A stretch of DNA of 62,000 nt, from contig JBBHKE010003190.1 in NCBI GenBank assembly GCA_037447655.1, positions 117,424-179,423 of the forward strand. Reading direction: 5' to 3'. How positions within the stretch are numbered: position 1 is the stretch's first letter; the number at the start of each line of letters is the position of its first letter. The notes under the pieces were generated by a model. The model saw only the letters and a program-made list of their open reading frames with translations. It had not been told where the DNA came from and ran no database searches. The DNA comes from Zygnema cylindricum (lineage: Eukaryota > Streptophyta > Zygnematophyceae > Zygnematales > Zygnemataceae). Positions 28,078-40,120 of the stretch are shown here, piece after piece. The position numbers and the translations under genes are program-made.

Positions 28078-28096
28078 CTCCCCTTATTTTCTAGTC
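28078..28096 (-). other. E1 polypurine tract
   Basis: Minus-strand CTAGAAAATAAGGGGAG directly before the 3' LTR; the same sequence is used by elements 1, B, D and F. Confidence 0.85.
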
Positions 28097-28105
28097 TATT
28101 TCCTT

Positions 28106-29986
28106 TCAACTCTTACAAACAAAATAAACAAAACACTCCCTCCCCTTTTTCCTTTTTCTTTTCTTTTTCCTTTTATATAACTTAAGAAATATGCTCTCGT
28201 ATTTAAAACACTGCATTAGATGAAATGAAATTATAATTGCATCACACATTTCATTTAGCATCCCACTTATCATAAATCCGAGCAAAGATTTTATCCACCT
28301 TATCTCTTTTCTATCCACACTAAACCCACTTTCCCTCTTGCAATTCAAACAACCAGCCCCATCTCCAATCTGCAACACACACCCTGAGGCTAACCCTTTT
28401 ACAGGCACACCTTCATAAATACCATCACTCCCTTTAGTGAGGTCAAACCCATTACCCCCAAAACATGAACTTTCCTCACTCTCTCCCATGGATGTCTTTC
28501 CACTCTCACTTTCTAAATTTATTCCCAATAAACATTTCTCCTCCCCTAAACCTTTCATTAAGTATTCCTCTTCTTCCTTATCCTTTAAAACTCCTAGTTT
28601 CACTTCTCCCCTTTCCTCGGAATCCGTTGAAGTCTCCTTTTCCGACCAGTTTTCTTTTTCCAAAATATCTAAAAAATTCCCCTCATTATTTTTATTTTTC
28701 CCTTTTTCAATAATTGGACCTAGATCCGACTTACTCATTTCTAAGTCATACTTTCTACACTCCTTGACATCCACATCATGTCTAACTCCCTCAAGTACCT
28801 CCCTTCCCTTTACTTCTCTAATACCTCCAAAAGCACACTGTTGTCTTCGTGGAATTTCCGTGTACTTTTCTTTCTTCTCCATTCTACCGATGTGAAGAAG
28901 CTCCAAAACTTTTTCATCCTCTTTCTCCTCTTCCCCTTCTTCCTCCTCATTCACACTCCAACTTCTAAGTTCTTCCAAACGAGGACACTCCTCCATATAG
29001 TGACCCGGTTTCCTACAAGCGAAGCAAACTCCTTGTTTCAAAGCTCCCCTTTCTTTTCCTCTCCTTCTCTTTCCACCAAAGTTCCGATAAGGTTTACCTT
29101 TGTCTTTCTTCCTCTCATCACACTTCCGCTCGTCACCGCCATTCCTCTCATCACGCTTCCGCCAATCACCACCAACTGTAAATGGAGTCACCCTTTCACT
29201 TCCCCTACGAAGCTCCAAAGTGCTTTCCCTCACAAGTATTATCCCCATGGTAACGCTCCAAGTCCACGAGGAGCCATCCATTTCCTGCATACGGTAAATG
29301 ATGTCTTCGTACTCATCCGGGAGTTTCATTATTAGAGTATTAATCTTTCTCTCCTCAGATTCTACATATCTCGCACTAGCTAGCTCAACATATAACGCAG
29401 CAATATCATTGCAAAACTCTATCATGCTACCGCCTTTATAAACATAGGCATCTATTTCCTGTTTTACTAATTGCTGCCTCTGAATAGTCTCACTCTTATA
29501 AATCTGAATTAGTACTTCCCATATCTCTGAAGACTTGGTTAGAGTTAAAAGAGTGATAGCTATCGACTAAGACACATATCTAAGTATGAGATGTTTTGCT
29601 ATAGTGTTTTTGTATTCCCATATTTTTCTGTCATTTTCTTCAGTTTTAATCCCTACATGTGGTACCATAGCTGAGAGCCTAGCTCCCCTCACCATAGGTG
29701 TCCCTTTTTCCTTCTCCCCTATTTCCCCATCCACGGAAAGATTCTTCCCTTCACCTTCCGTTGCATCTGAGCTCCGGATGATATTCTGGGCAGCCTCAGA
29801 TGAATCTCCATAGTAAGCTCCTCCAAAGCCAGGTGGCGGACATCTCACTTGTCCCGAAACAATTCCCCATAAGTGCTTCTCGAAAAGCAATCCCGCCATT
29901 GTAAACTCCCAATAAGTGAAGTCTGTTCCATCAAACATAGGCACCCTAGATGGTGGGCCCATAACCTGAAACTCTGAGACCTCCAT
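28106..29986 (-). CDS. E1 Gag-like protein with RT/RNase H remnant
   Basis: One frame of 627 codons interrupted by a single TAG (29567-29569) where relatives have Lys. The start (MEVSEFQVMGPPSRVP) is in the LTR. The Gag body includes YKSETIQRQQLVKQEI and YVYKGGSMIEFCND; the zinc knuckle CFACRKPGHYMEEC follows. CAFGGIREV is the last trace of the protease entry. The C-terminal part has GLGEEKCLLGI and LASGCVLQIGDGAGCLNC, then IRWIKSLLGF, which align with RT-connection and RNase H of autonomous copies. The tail is an RKKKRKRKK basic run. Capsid-like role inferred; no enzyme motif. Confidence 0.82.
29952..29966 (-). other. Primer-binding site, E1
   Basis: Minus-strand GGTTATGGGCCCACC directly after the LTR, a full match to the initiator tRNA-Met anticodon arm. 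Confidence 0.85.
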
Positions 29987-31314
29987 TGGCCCTCACAGTA
30001 TGCAGATCCAAAAGAACCTAATCTAGATAGTGCCGACTCCAAGTTAATATAAACCCAAGTGATTGACCCCTTGACAGTCAGAACCCCAATATAGATTCAC
30101 CCCTGTGAAATAACACTTTCTGTGTGCTCAGTTCCACCACAGAATGCAAAGTTAGAATATGAGATTTGGACACATTCACCCACTTTGACTTTCCCTTAGA
30201 AATACAGCCACCCTGGCAGAAAAAAACTCTGACCGACTACACCCCTGTGTAGCCTAGACTCCCCTGAGTCCGCAGCAAAAAGAATCACTGAAAATGGTCA
30301 AGTAAATTGATAGTTATGGCTGGCCAAAGTTTGCCATTTATACAAGGTGCTCTCTAGGAGGGGCAGCTACCTACAGAAATATTCTAAGTCCTAAACCCCT
30401 CTCTAAACCCTCTAGTACTGAGGTACGGACCAATCACATTACTGTATAGTACACAAAGGTACAGATGCTGGTGTACCTTCTGTACGATCATCGTACAACA
30501 TGGCTAAAAAGCCAACAAATGTCCTATCCGGATTCGCTCTTATAATCTCCGGAATTCCTGCCTCCAAATCTTATCTCTCCACGTGGCGCCAGGTCATGCC
30601 GCGTCATAAAAATGGTACCGTACGAGAAAGTACAAGTGCCGGAGTACTTTCTGTACGTACATTGTACGTTGTCGCCATAGTGCGACATTTGTCATTCCCG
30701 GATTTGTTTTCTGCCGTTCCGGAAATTACGTAATCCCGTACAATGTTGCCACGTGTCATCCGGAGTGGCGGCGTCTGCAAACCGCCAAATTATCCTTTGT
30801 CGTAGCCGGCGCTAATCACGGCCGTCCGATGTATTTCGGCATTCAATTGTAGCCGTTGAAAATTGGTGCGCGGTATTTGTTTCGCTATCGAAACAAATGC
30901 GCGGTATCCGTTCCGTCCCCGTACTGTACTCCGTACTAAACTAAACTGTCTCTATGTACTAAATATCGTAACCCAATTAAATGGAAAATCCTATCTATAA
31001 CTGTTTAAATATTTATCAAACCCTACACGTACTAGCACTAGTCCTAGACTAAATGGACAAAGCTAACGGTTACTGGATGTTTGACGGACGGTAGGTACCA
31101 GGATCAATTCCTGGGTCCGTCAAATATAATTTTGGTAAACATACCTATTATCTATTCCTGTCTCTCTGGAAAGCTTAGGCAGCCATGGCTCTAGCTCCCT
31201 CTCGAGCCTTCAGTGACTACGACAAGTGTGGGGGCTTGGAGAAGGGAGTCAGAGGCAGACTGCCTCTACTCTTTTCTATCTAACAAAGACCTAGAAAATA
31301 CCCAAATATCAACA
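29967..31314 (-). repeat. E1 5' LTR
   Basis: Same length as the 3' LTR and almost identical. It carries the gag ATG (29986-29984) in the start-codon hairpin loop, the plus-strand tRNA-like unit at 31038-31123 and both GTAC clusters. Confidence 0.92.
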
Positions 31315-31864
31315 GGAGGATGTAACAAACGCAACGCGTCAAAAGTTGCCTCTGAAGATGGAGAGGGTGTGAAAGGCCGAAGAGCTCGCGCAGCCCGAGA
31401 AAATTCATTGGAACGACGAACGAGGAGAGCTAGGTGTAGTCTCGCTGTAGAACTTGGTAATGGGGCGCAACGAGAGGTGAGAAAAAAAGGCTTATATCTC
31501 GATCTGTGTGCTCTTACTGTAGAGACTCCCAATCACCACGCAAAAAGCGCTGACATCGAGCCCTAGTCTCATGAGCTCCACTATCTACCTATCGCGATGG
31601 CAAAATTAGAACCCAAAGTGAAAACATGCATAGTTGATGCGATGCTGCTTCATTTGAAATAGCATTAGCCAATAAATCCAAAGGAAGACACAAAACTGTT
31701 TGGATAGGTTCTCGAAGATGATGGGGAATACGGGTGTACAGACGCGGACGCGGGTAGCCCAAGTGACAGCACCCAAAAACATCATTGCGTCAAACATACT
31801 ACCAATCAGACGGAGATGGTTGAAGACGAACAGGAGGGTGCGTAGGATGTTCAGGGGAACATGG
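31315..31864 (-). pseudogene. LINE-like element, region before RT (fragment)
   Basis: The minus strand reads LLVRRSNEFSRAARALRPF and SPSSEATFDALRLLHPP, which runs into the RT-proximal segment at 26729 once E1 is disregarded. The upstream portion (31550-31864) has only short frames. Element B cuts it at 31865. Confidence 0.65.
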
Positions 31865-32908
31865 TGTAGAAATTGATGGTTTCGTTTAGTATTTTCTAGG
31901 TCTAAAATAAAATGCAGAAATGAAGCCAAGGCAGTCTGCTTCTAACTTCTCTGTTCAACTCCCACACTTGTTGCAGTTACTGAAAGTTGGAGATGAAGCT
32001 AGAGCCATGGCTGCCTATGCTATCCTGAGATTTATTGGTAGTAGATTAGTTGATTTAATAAAAGTAAAGCTGTCGGACACAGGATTTGATCCTGGAACTT
32101 ACCGGCCGTCAAAGCCGCCGGTAGCCGGTTGCTCTATCCATTTAGTCTATGACTAGAGTTAGAGTATATTGTGTTTGATAAATACATAAACATTTCTACG
32201 CTAACAAATTCTTTTAACATAACTATTTACAGGATACATAGGTTCGGCTATATAAAAGTACAGATTAGGGTACGGACAAAACTAGTACGGCGCATTTGTT
32301 TCGATAGCGAAACGAATACCGCGCAGGTATTTATTACAGCTACGATTAAATCTGCATTTAATCGGACGGCCGAAATGAATGCAGAGATCGCGAAAGAGGA
32401 TTTCGGCGGTTTTTGGTCAGCGCCACATTGGATGACATGTGGCTGAATGACATTGGATCGCGGCATCTCCGGGGATTAAGGGAGCAAATCCGAATATACC
32501 ACGTGTCGACATTTAGGCCATGTCGTACAGTTTTCGTACAGAAAGTACCTCGGCAGCTGTACTTTTGTGTACGGAAGAGTAATATGATTGGTTCCGCACA
32601 TCATTAGATAGAGTTTGTGAGAGAGATAGGACTTGGAAAAATTGGTAGATACGACCCTCTCTCCCAGAGAGCTTCTGTACAAAAGGTCAACTTTGACCCT
32701 CCATAACTGACTGCTCAGGGGAGCAAATTTAGAGATTCTTTTTGCTATTGACTCAAGGGAGTCTTACCTTCATAGGGGTGAAGGTGGTTAGAGTTTTTGT
32801 CTGCCAGGGTGGCAGTTATTCTTGTTGAAACACAAAGGGGTCATGGTTATCCTAGAGGCTTATTGCAAGCTGCTCATTTTGAGGACCTATGGAGGTTTCA
32901 GAGTTTCA
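31865..32908 (+). repeat. Element B 5' LTR
   Basis: Starts TGTAGAAATTGATGG, ends TTTCA. It has the antisense tRNA-like unit (32069-32157), an ATCGGACGGCCG block, ACACGTGTC-type and GTAC motifs (32520-32575), GATTGG and leader hairpins GCTC-AGGG-GAGC, GACTC-AAGG-GAGTC, CCTTCAT/GTGAAGG and CTGCCA-GGG-TGGCAG. The gag ATG is at 32889. Confidence 0.92.
32069..32157 (-). other. tRNA-like Pol III unit, antisense in element B 5' LTR
   Basis: Minus strand: A-box-like TAGACTAAATGGATAGAGC, a GC-rich middle, then CCAGGATCAAATCCTG (T arm, B-box core GATCAAATC) and ACTTTTA just beyond. The T loop begins A-T-C rather than T-T-C, as in eukaryotic initiator tRNAs. The copy in the 3' LTR is at 38595-38684. 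Confidence 0.62.
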
Positions 32909-33826
32909 GGTTATGGGCCCACCCTCTAGGGTACCCATCTTTAATGGAATTGGCTTCATATACTAGGAAAGTATGATGACATGAGCTCTATGCAAGAAAA
33001 GGTTTTCGGGGATAATGAGTGGACGAGTGGGGTGTCCATCAAGTCTTGGAATCCCTCCAGGGTTTGGAGGAAGCAGATTCACAAAAAAAGCAAATCCATC
33101 TTCAATGGAGGAGACAAAGGAAGGAGAGGTGGTGGACAAAGGAACGGAGAAGGAGACGACCACACCAATAGCAACTGGGTCAGCATTCATGTCACCTATT
33201 TGGAGGAACGAGGAGAATGATACTGATACCTGGGACTTCAACAATATGGCGACAAAAGACTTCATCCTCTCCCATCATACTCAAAGGCTTGCATGTTCTC
33301 ATTTGCAGGTAGAAAGGGCATCCGATTTTTGGATGGCTCCCATAGAGATGTACCGAAGTAGTACGATTCAGCAACAACAGTTTGCTGGTCAGAAAGTTAA
33401 GGAGTATATATACAAAGGGGGGAAGAAGTTGGATTTTTGCAATGAGCTTTCTACACTTTTTATGGAGCTAGAGAGTGCTGGAAAAGATTTTAGTGAAAAA
33501 GATAAGGTTAACTGTTCACTGATGAAGTTACTCGATGAGTTCGAGAACATAGTCAACCGTGTGCAGGACTTGCCGGACTCAATGTGGATATGGAACTCAG
33601 TGGTAGGGATGATTCTCTTTCGGGAGAATACGATTGAGATCCGAAGGGGAGGAAAGAGTGGACAAGCCTTGGCAGCTGCAACCGATTGAAGGAACAATGA
33701 TTCCCGAAAACTGGTCGGAAACTATGGGGGGAAAGAGCAGAAAAATCAGATCGACGAGTTCGGAACAAGGGCTCCCAAAGGTTTATGTCATTTTTGTAAG
33801 AAACCAGGGCACTATATGGCAGAGTG
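32889..33826 (+). pseudogene. Element B Gag (broken)
   Basis: Starts MEVSEFQVMGPPSRVPIFNG, with stops soon after at TAG (Trp in relatives) and TGA. The frame 33015-33689 carries GIPPGFGGSRF, ENDTDTWDFNNMATKDFIL, YIYKGGKKLDFCNEL and VNCSLMKLLDEFENIV. The zinc knuckle CHFCKKPGHYMAE is interrupted at its last Cys by the solo LTR. Confidence 0.87.
32909..32923 (+). other. Primer-binding site, element B
   Basis: GGTTATGGGCCCACC directly after the LTR CA. Confidence 0.85.
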
Positions 33827-34892
33827 TGTAGAAATTGATGGTATGTTTTTAATTATTTTCAAGGTCTAAATAGAAATATAGAAAGAAGCCAAGGCAGTCT
33901 ATCTCTAACTTCTCTCTCCAACTCTCACACTTGTCGTAGTCACTGAGAAATTGGAGAGGAAACTAGAGCCATGGCTACCTAGGCTATCCAGAGGTTTACG
34001 GGAAATATATTAGTTTATTTACCAATAGGGGTTTATTTACTAAAAAGATGTATGTTGCACCCTGAATTTAATCATGGTACCTACCCGACTGTAAGCATCC
34101 GGTAGCCGTTAGCTTTATCCGTTAAGTCTAGAACTAGTTTTACGTACTATAGGGTTTGATATTTAATTAAACATTTCCACGTAGGATAATTCATTTAACT
34201 GAAACTGTTTACGAGATACATAGATCTAGTAATGCAAAAGTACGAATTACGGTATGTATAAGAAACGAGTACCGCGCATTTGTTTCTTTAACGAAACAAA
34301 TACCGCGCAAGTATTTATGACGGCTCCGATTGAAATCTGCATTCAATCGGACGGCCGGGAAGAAAGCCGAGATCGCGGAAGAGATTCTCGGCGGTTTATG
34401 GTCATCGCCACATCGGATGACACGTGGCGAAATTACGTTGGATCGCGGTATCTCCGGGGATTACGTCACCGAATTTGGATATGACATGTGTCGACTTTTA
34501 GGCCATGTCGAACAATGTCCGTACAGAAAGTACACCGGCAGCTGTACTTTGTGTGCGGAAGTGCAATATGATTGGCTCCGTACATCAGTAGATAGAGTCT
34601 GTGAGAGAGAAAGGACTTAGAAAAATTAGTAGATAGGACCCTCTCTCCTAGAGAGCTTCTGTACAAAAGGTCAACTTTGAACCTCCATAACTTACTCCTC
34701 ACGGGAGCAAATTCAGAGATTCTTTTTGCTATCGACTCAGGGTCGTCTTGCCTTAACAGGGGTGAAGGTAGTCAGAGTTTTTCTCTGCCACGGTGGCAGT
34801 TGTTCTTACTGAAACACAAAGGGGTCAGGGTTATCCTAGAGGCTTCTTGGAAGTTGTCCATTCTGAGGACTTATAGAGGTCTCAGAGTTTCA
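33827..34892 (+). repeat. Solo LTR (B type) inside element B gag
   Basis: Starts TGTAGAAATTGATGG, ends TTTCA, with flanks GAGTG (33822-33826) and GAGTA (34893-34897). The gag start codon is ATA here. It contains a degenerate antisense tRNA-like unit (34055-34136; the B-box Cys-loop C is now T: GATTAAATT) but keeps TTTTT downstream. Produced by LTR-LTR recombination. Confidence 0.9.
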
Positions 34893-36687
34893 GAGTACAC
34901 TAAGCTAACCGCGTTGCGGTTAAAAGAGGGGTAGACTGGTGGAGCCCCGAGAGGAAAGAAAAAGGCCCTTGTGACACAAGTACATGAGGCGAAATCCGAG
35001 GACGAGGACGATGAGCTCATATTGGATGAGGAGTTGGAGGCGAAAAACGAGGTCAAAATTCCACGAAGGCAGAAATGTGCTTACGGTGGATTGAAAGGTG
35101 AAGCAGGCTGGATTGTAGATTCTCCATGCTCATGTGTAAGGATAAGCACCAACATAAGAAAGATTCCCACCGTAGAGATAGATTACGGAGATGGAGGATA
35201 GTCACTTCTACACTTGTAGGATCGGTATATTTTGAAAGTGTTAGTAGAAGGAAATACATCTATAGTAACATTCTCCGATGTATTGTTTATTTCGGAGCTG
35301 AACAAAAACCTCATCTCTACATCTGTATTAGATGATAAGGGTTTTTTTACTAGCATTAGGGAAGGAGTCTTTACTACTAGTTTTGAGGAGGAGGTCTATT
35401 TCATTGCTGAGAAAGGTAGCCAAGAGATGTTTAGGCTGATTTTAAGCAATGAAACAAAGAAACTTTATTATGCTCGTGTTCATGATATTATGATGTGGCA
35501 TAAGAGGCTTGGGCATGTGAATCTAGATAAGTTAAGAGAGATGAAAAAGATGGGAGTGGTGGAAGGGATTCAATTCAGTGAGAGTTATGACATAAGTGAT
35601 TGTAGTGGATGTGCTCAAGGTAAAACACACAGATTACCCTTTCCCAAAACAACCACCTATTAGGGAAAAAAAATTCTAGATTTAGTACACACAGATATTT
35701 GGGGACCGGCTAAAGTGCCCTCACCGGGGGGGAAGAGATTTATGATGACTATCACTGATAATTGGTCTCGGTATTCCAGGGTGTATTTTTTGAAAAATGA
35801 GTCAAAAGCTCAGGATTGTTTTAGACAGTATAAAGCATGGAGCAAAAAACTCCACGAAACTCCAATTAAGAGAATAAGGAGTGACACTGGTGGAGAGTAT
35901 ACTCTAACCAGTTTGAGGATTTGCTGGGGGAAGATGGAGTCCAACACCAAAAGACAGTTCCAGAAAACCCGGAACAGAATGGGGTAGCTGAAAGATTAAA
36001 TAAGACACTAAGTGATAGTTCTAAAAGTATGTTGTCGGATAAGAAGATAGGAAAAAGGTTTTGGGCAGAAGCAATGAATTGTGTAAATTATCTCAAAAAT
36101 AGAGTTCTTACTTCAGCGGTAAAAGGCCAAACACCCTATGAGAGATGGACCTGCAAGAAACCCAACATATCTCACTTGAAGGTTTTCGGCAGTCAAGTGT
36201 TTAGTTTAGATACATATTGGTCTAATTGGAAATTAGATCCTAAAGGAAAACCTGGTACTTATTAGGATATGATGAGGACGTAAAAGGATATAGAGTTAAT
36301 GATCTAAAAAGAGAAGATATAATTTTAGTAGAGCACCTAGTAGTTATGGATGAAGGAAAGTCTGTGGATCTCTTCAAGTATACAAAGTCAGTAAAAATCA
36401 GATTTGAGTCAGAAAATTTTGATGACTTTGAGCTTCCTAATTATCTAGGTTTCAAACAAGATGACATTCTAGCAGGTACAAATCAAACGGAGAAGGACTC
36501 GGCCGCGGAAACTCTAGTGACAACACTACCCGAAGTGGAAGACGTCGTGGAAATTGATCCGGAATCAAGGGACAAGGGAGAAGCCGGGATTGTTCGAAAG
36601 AAACCACGGGAACCATCTATTCCGAGAACAGATTTTGAGGGAGGAAGAAGAAGCAGCAAAAGGTTGCAAGAAAAATAGGTTAATAAC
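34893..36687 (+). pseudogene. Element B Gag end, protease and integrase (broken)
   Basis: Fragments in three frames. EIPRRQ-like KIPRRQKCAYGG is followed by the protease entry AGWIVDS, whose DSG is altered (DSP). DVLFISELNKNLISTSVL, then MMWHKRLGHVNLDKLREM and CSGCAQGKTHRLPFP form the pre-integrase finger. The integrase reads LDLVHTDIWGPAK, IRSDTGGEYT (Asn changed to Thr) and EQNGVAERLNKTL, then GRKPDISHLK-like CKKPNISHLKVFGSQ. Stops near 35662, 36263 and 36676. Confidence 0.85.
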
Positions 36688-37530
36688 AAGGTAACAAAAC
36701 TATCTCATCCGGATGAACCTCAGACTTATAGAGAGGCGATGAATTGTCCAGAAATGAACCGGTGGAAGACAACCATAAATGAGGAGATGGCTTCAATTAT
36801 GGCAGCTGATACTTGGGAACTGGTGGATTGTCTCCCAAATTGAAAAACAATCGGTTCTAAGTGGGTGTTCAAATTAAAACTAATCCCAGATAACACCATT
36901 GAGCGCTACAAGGCCCTGTTAGTGGCCAAAGGATTTAAACACAAAGAGGGAATCGACTATGAGGAAACCTTTTCCTCGGTCATCAGATTCCCCTTCGTCC
37001 GCATACTTCTCAGTCTAGCGGCAACGGAAGACATGGAAGTGCACCAAATGGACATCAAGTTAGCCTTTTTCCATGGAGAATTGGAAGAGCAGATCTTCAT
37101 GCGACAACTCGAAGGATTTGTGGAGCAAGGAGAGGAGAGTAAGGTATGCGGACTGATCAAATCTCTTTATGGTTTGAAACAGGCGCCCCGACAGTGGAAT
37201 AAGAAGCTTGATGAGTTTCTTACCAGTATGGGATACATCCGAATCAGCTCAGATCACTCAATCTATGTTTTTGAAGATGAGGAAGGTGCTATTTTTCTTG
37301 CAATTTATATTTATGATTTGCTTGTTTTAAGTAAATCAATGGAGAAAATTAGCAAACTGAAAACGGATCTTAATGGAAGATTTGAGATGAAGGATATGGT
37401 TGAGGTAAGTAAATAAATGGAAAAAATTAATAAACTTAAAACCGATCTTAAAGGGAGATTTCAAATGAAGGATATGGGGGAAACAAAATATATTTTGGGA
37501 ATTCAAGTAGAAAGAGATTGAAAAAGAAAA
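36688..37530 (+). pseudogene. Element B reverse transcriptase (broken)
   Basis: Copia RT blocks TWELVDCLPN, SKWVFKLKL, ERYKALLVAKGF, EETFSSVIRFPFVRILLSL, MDIKLAFFHGELEEQIF and YGLKQAPRQW are present. The catalytic motif reads IYIYDLLVLSKS, so YVDD is lost (one Asp is now Tyr). A local duplication of about 80 bases follows at 37325-37470 (the SKSMEKI..LKTDL..RFEMKDM segment twice), with a stop between. Confidence 0.86.
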
Positions 37531-37539
37531 ATTATAAGA

Positions 37540-38367
37540 TTGACTCAAAAAGAAGCAATAGGGAACATGCTTAAAAAAAATCAGATGGATAAAGCTAATA
37601 ATTCTACAACTCCAATGGAGTTAAAGAAGGGAAGTGAGGGGAGTGAGGAAGAAGGAGTCATAGTCTTAGATGAGGAATTATCTCATGAAGAACAGAAGTT
37701 CATGCAGACTATTCTTTACAGGCAAGTAGTGGGAAGTCTAATCTATTTTATGAATTTTACCTGGCCAAATTTAGCTGGAGCTGTAGGAGTGCTGAGTAGA
37801 AGTCTAAATGCTCCCACTGAGAGGGATTGGGAGGCAGCTAAGAGAGTCCTTAGATATTTGATAAGAACTAGGGATCTATGGTTGCATTTGGGTGGGGAGA
37901 ATACTGCCATCACTACTTAGAGTGATGCCAGTTATGGTCATGCTCCGATGAGGAGATGTACTTCTGGATATGTATTATATGTGGGTGATGGGGCTGGCTG
38001 TTGGAGTAGCAAACAGCAAAAGGTTATTGCTCAGACTACCATGGAGGCTGAGTATATGGCATTTTGTTTTGCTGTAAATGAATTGATGTGGGTCAAGTTT
38101 TTACTTGGTGAGCTTGTTCACCTTAAGAGTGGTGTGCAAATTTTTTTTTGTGATAATCAGGCAGCAATCGCTATTTCTCCCAATCCTAAACATCATTTTA
38201 AAGCCAAACACATGGACATTAGACTCAGCTTTGTAAGAGAGAAAGTAAAAAATGAAATAATCTGTTTAGAGTACCGACCAGATAGCGAGATGGTACCAGA
38301 TATGATGACCAAACCTCTCCCTTCCCCTAAGCTAATTTTCTGCATGGAGAAGTGTGGTCTGAAATGA
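37540..38367 (+). pseudogene. Element B RT end and RNase H (broken)
   Basis: TQKEAIGNMLKK, TPMELKKGSEGSEEEG, YRQVVGSLIYFMNF, then TTTAG at 37918 where relatives have Trp. After it come RCTSGYVLYVGDGAGCWSSKQQKVIAQTTMEAEY, FFCDNQAAIAI and KHHFKAKHMDIR, ending DMMTKPLPSPKLIFC..CGLK-stop. PPT AAAATAAGGGGAG follows. Confidence 0.88.
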
Positions 38368-38378
38368 AGATTGACTAG

Positions 38379-39437
38379 AAAATAAGGGGAGTGTAGAAAT
38401 TGATGGCTCGCTTAGTATTTTCTAGGTCTAAAATAAAATGCAAAAAAGAAGCCAAGGCAGTCTGCCTCTAACTTCTCTCTTCAACTCCCACGCTTGTTGC
38501 AGTCACTGAAAGTCGGAGATGAAGCTAGAGCCATGGCTGCCTATGCTATCCTGAGATTTTTGGGTAGTAGATTAGTTGATTTACTAAAAGTAAAGCTGTC
38601 GGACACAGGATTTGATCCTGGTACCTACTGGCTGTCATAGCCGTCGGTAGCCGGTTGCTCTATCTATTTAGTCTATGACTAGAGTTAAGAGTATATTGTG
38701 TTTAATAAATACATAAACATTTCTACGCGGACAAATTCATTTAACGGAACTATTTACAAGATACATAGGTTCGGTTATGTAAAAGTATGGATTAGGGTAC
38801 GGACAAGAAACTAGTACCGCGCATTTATTTCGATAGCGAAACGAACACCGCGCAGGTATTTATTACGGCTACGATTAAATCTGCATTTAATCGTACGGCC
38901 GGAATGAATGTCGAGATAGCGGAAGAGGATTTCAGCGATTTTTTGGTCATGGCCACATCGGATGACACGTGGCTGAATGACATTGGATCGCGGCATCTCC
39001 GAGGATTAAGGGACCAAATCCGTATATACCACGTGTCGACATTTAGGCTATGTCGTACAGTATTCGTACAGAAAGTACACCGCAGTTGTACTTTTGTGTA
39101 CGGAAGAGTAATATGATTGGTTCTATACATTAGTAGATAGAGTTTGTGAGAGAGATAGGACTTAGAAAAATTGGTAGATAGGACCCTCTCTCCCAGAGAG
39201 CTTCTTTACAAAAGGTCAACTTTGACCCTCCATAACTGACTGCTCAGAGGAGCAAATTTAGAGATTCTTTTTGCTATCGACTTAAGGGAGTCTTGCCTTC
39301 ACAGGGGTGAAGGTGGTCAGGGTTTTTGTCTGCCAGGGTGGCAGTTATTCTTGCTGAAACACAAAGGGGTCAAGGTTATCCTAGAGGCTTCTTGCAAGTT
39401 GTACATTCTCAGGACCAATGGAGGTTTCAGAGTTTCA
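38379..39437 (+). repeat. Element B polypurine tract and 3' LTR
   Basis: AAAATAAGGGGAG precedes TGTAGAAATTG at 38392. The LTR matches 31865-32908, with the tRNA-like unit at 38595-38684 and hairpin CCTTCAC-AGGG-GTGAAGG near 39294-39313. It ends TTTCA at 39437. Confidence 0.9.
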
Positions 39438-39442
39438 CATGA

Positions 39443-40120
39443 GGAAATGTTAGCCTTGATCTTCGGACAAGCTTTCGAATGTCTTGAGACACTTGCCCTA
39501 ACGGCGTACAACTTGCCACACCTAGGACATGGAACTTGAGAAGGCCCCGTGTTGGGTACTGGAATTGATGTCGTCTCTGAAACCCGATGGGTCGGAGATA
39601 ACGAGGCCAAATATGGAGGATGTGATGTTCGGCTTGATGGGCCCACATCCAATACCGATGAACCACCATGAGAAGTTGGGGGTCGTAATGGAGGTAGTGG
39701 TGAAAGGGAGGTAGAGAATTGAAGATTTGCTTGTTCTCGACAATGAGGAGGCCGATAAAGGCTAGTATGGGGAAGTGAATGAGGAAGTTGTATGGAAGGG
39801 GATGGAATAACGCTAAGAGTGGGTGCAGGTTGTGGGTCGACGGGGATGGTTCAGTTCGTGGATGCGGACACGGTTATAGGAGGGTGTTGTTGCACGTGCA
39901 AGGTTGACAAATGATCCAATGGAAGGGATTGCAAATGAGAGAGAGATTCACCCTAGGGGTTCGGAAGAAGAGGGGTAGGGGGCTCAACTGGGGCGCCTAA
40001 TCGAGGCCGCACGTGTTTTGGAGAAGAGGGAGACCGAAAACGGGACGCCCGCCACTTTTGAGGAGCCTTGGAGAACGTGATACTGAGTCGTAGAAGATAC
40101 AAAACTGAAAACTGATACAA
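39443..40120 (-). pseudogene. LINE-like element N-terminal zinc-finger region
   Basis: The minus strand (from about 39650 leftward) reads VPCPRCGKLYAVRASVSRHSKAC, a C-x2-C-x12-H-x3-C finger preceded by a Ser/Pro/Thr-rich stretch, a typical N-terminal domain of site-biased LINE proteins. Further upstream (39700-40120) only short frames are seen. The frame is cut at 39443 by element B and would have continued at 31864. Confidence 0.6.

Larger units (their letters stand above)
26730..31314 (-). mobile_element. E1: gag-only copia LTR retrotransposon
   Basis: Two 1348-base LTRs (26730-28077 as 3', 29967-31314 as 5') flank a 1889-base interior with only a Gag-like frame. It is inserted in the LINE: the LINE reading resumes on each side. 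No clean target duplication is visible (TGTAA on the left, GGAGG on the right), unlike the other insertions. Confidence 0.92.
31865..39437 (+). mobile_element. Element B: decayed Ty1/copia retrotransposon with nested solo LTR
   Basis: LTRs at 31865-32908 (1044) and 38392-39437 (1046), with near-duplicate flanks CATGG (31860-31864) and CATGA (39438-39442). Full gag-pol order with many stops. A solo LTR (33827-34892) sits in the zinc-knuckle codons. Inserted in the LINE. Confidence 0.92.
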
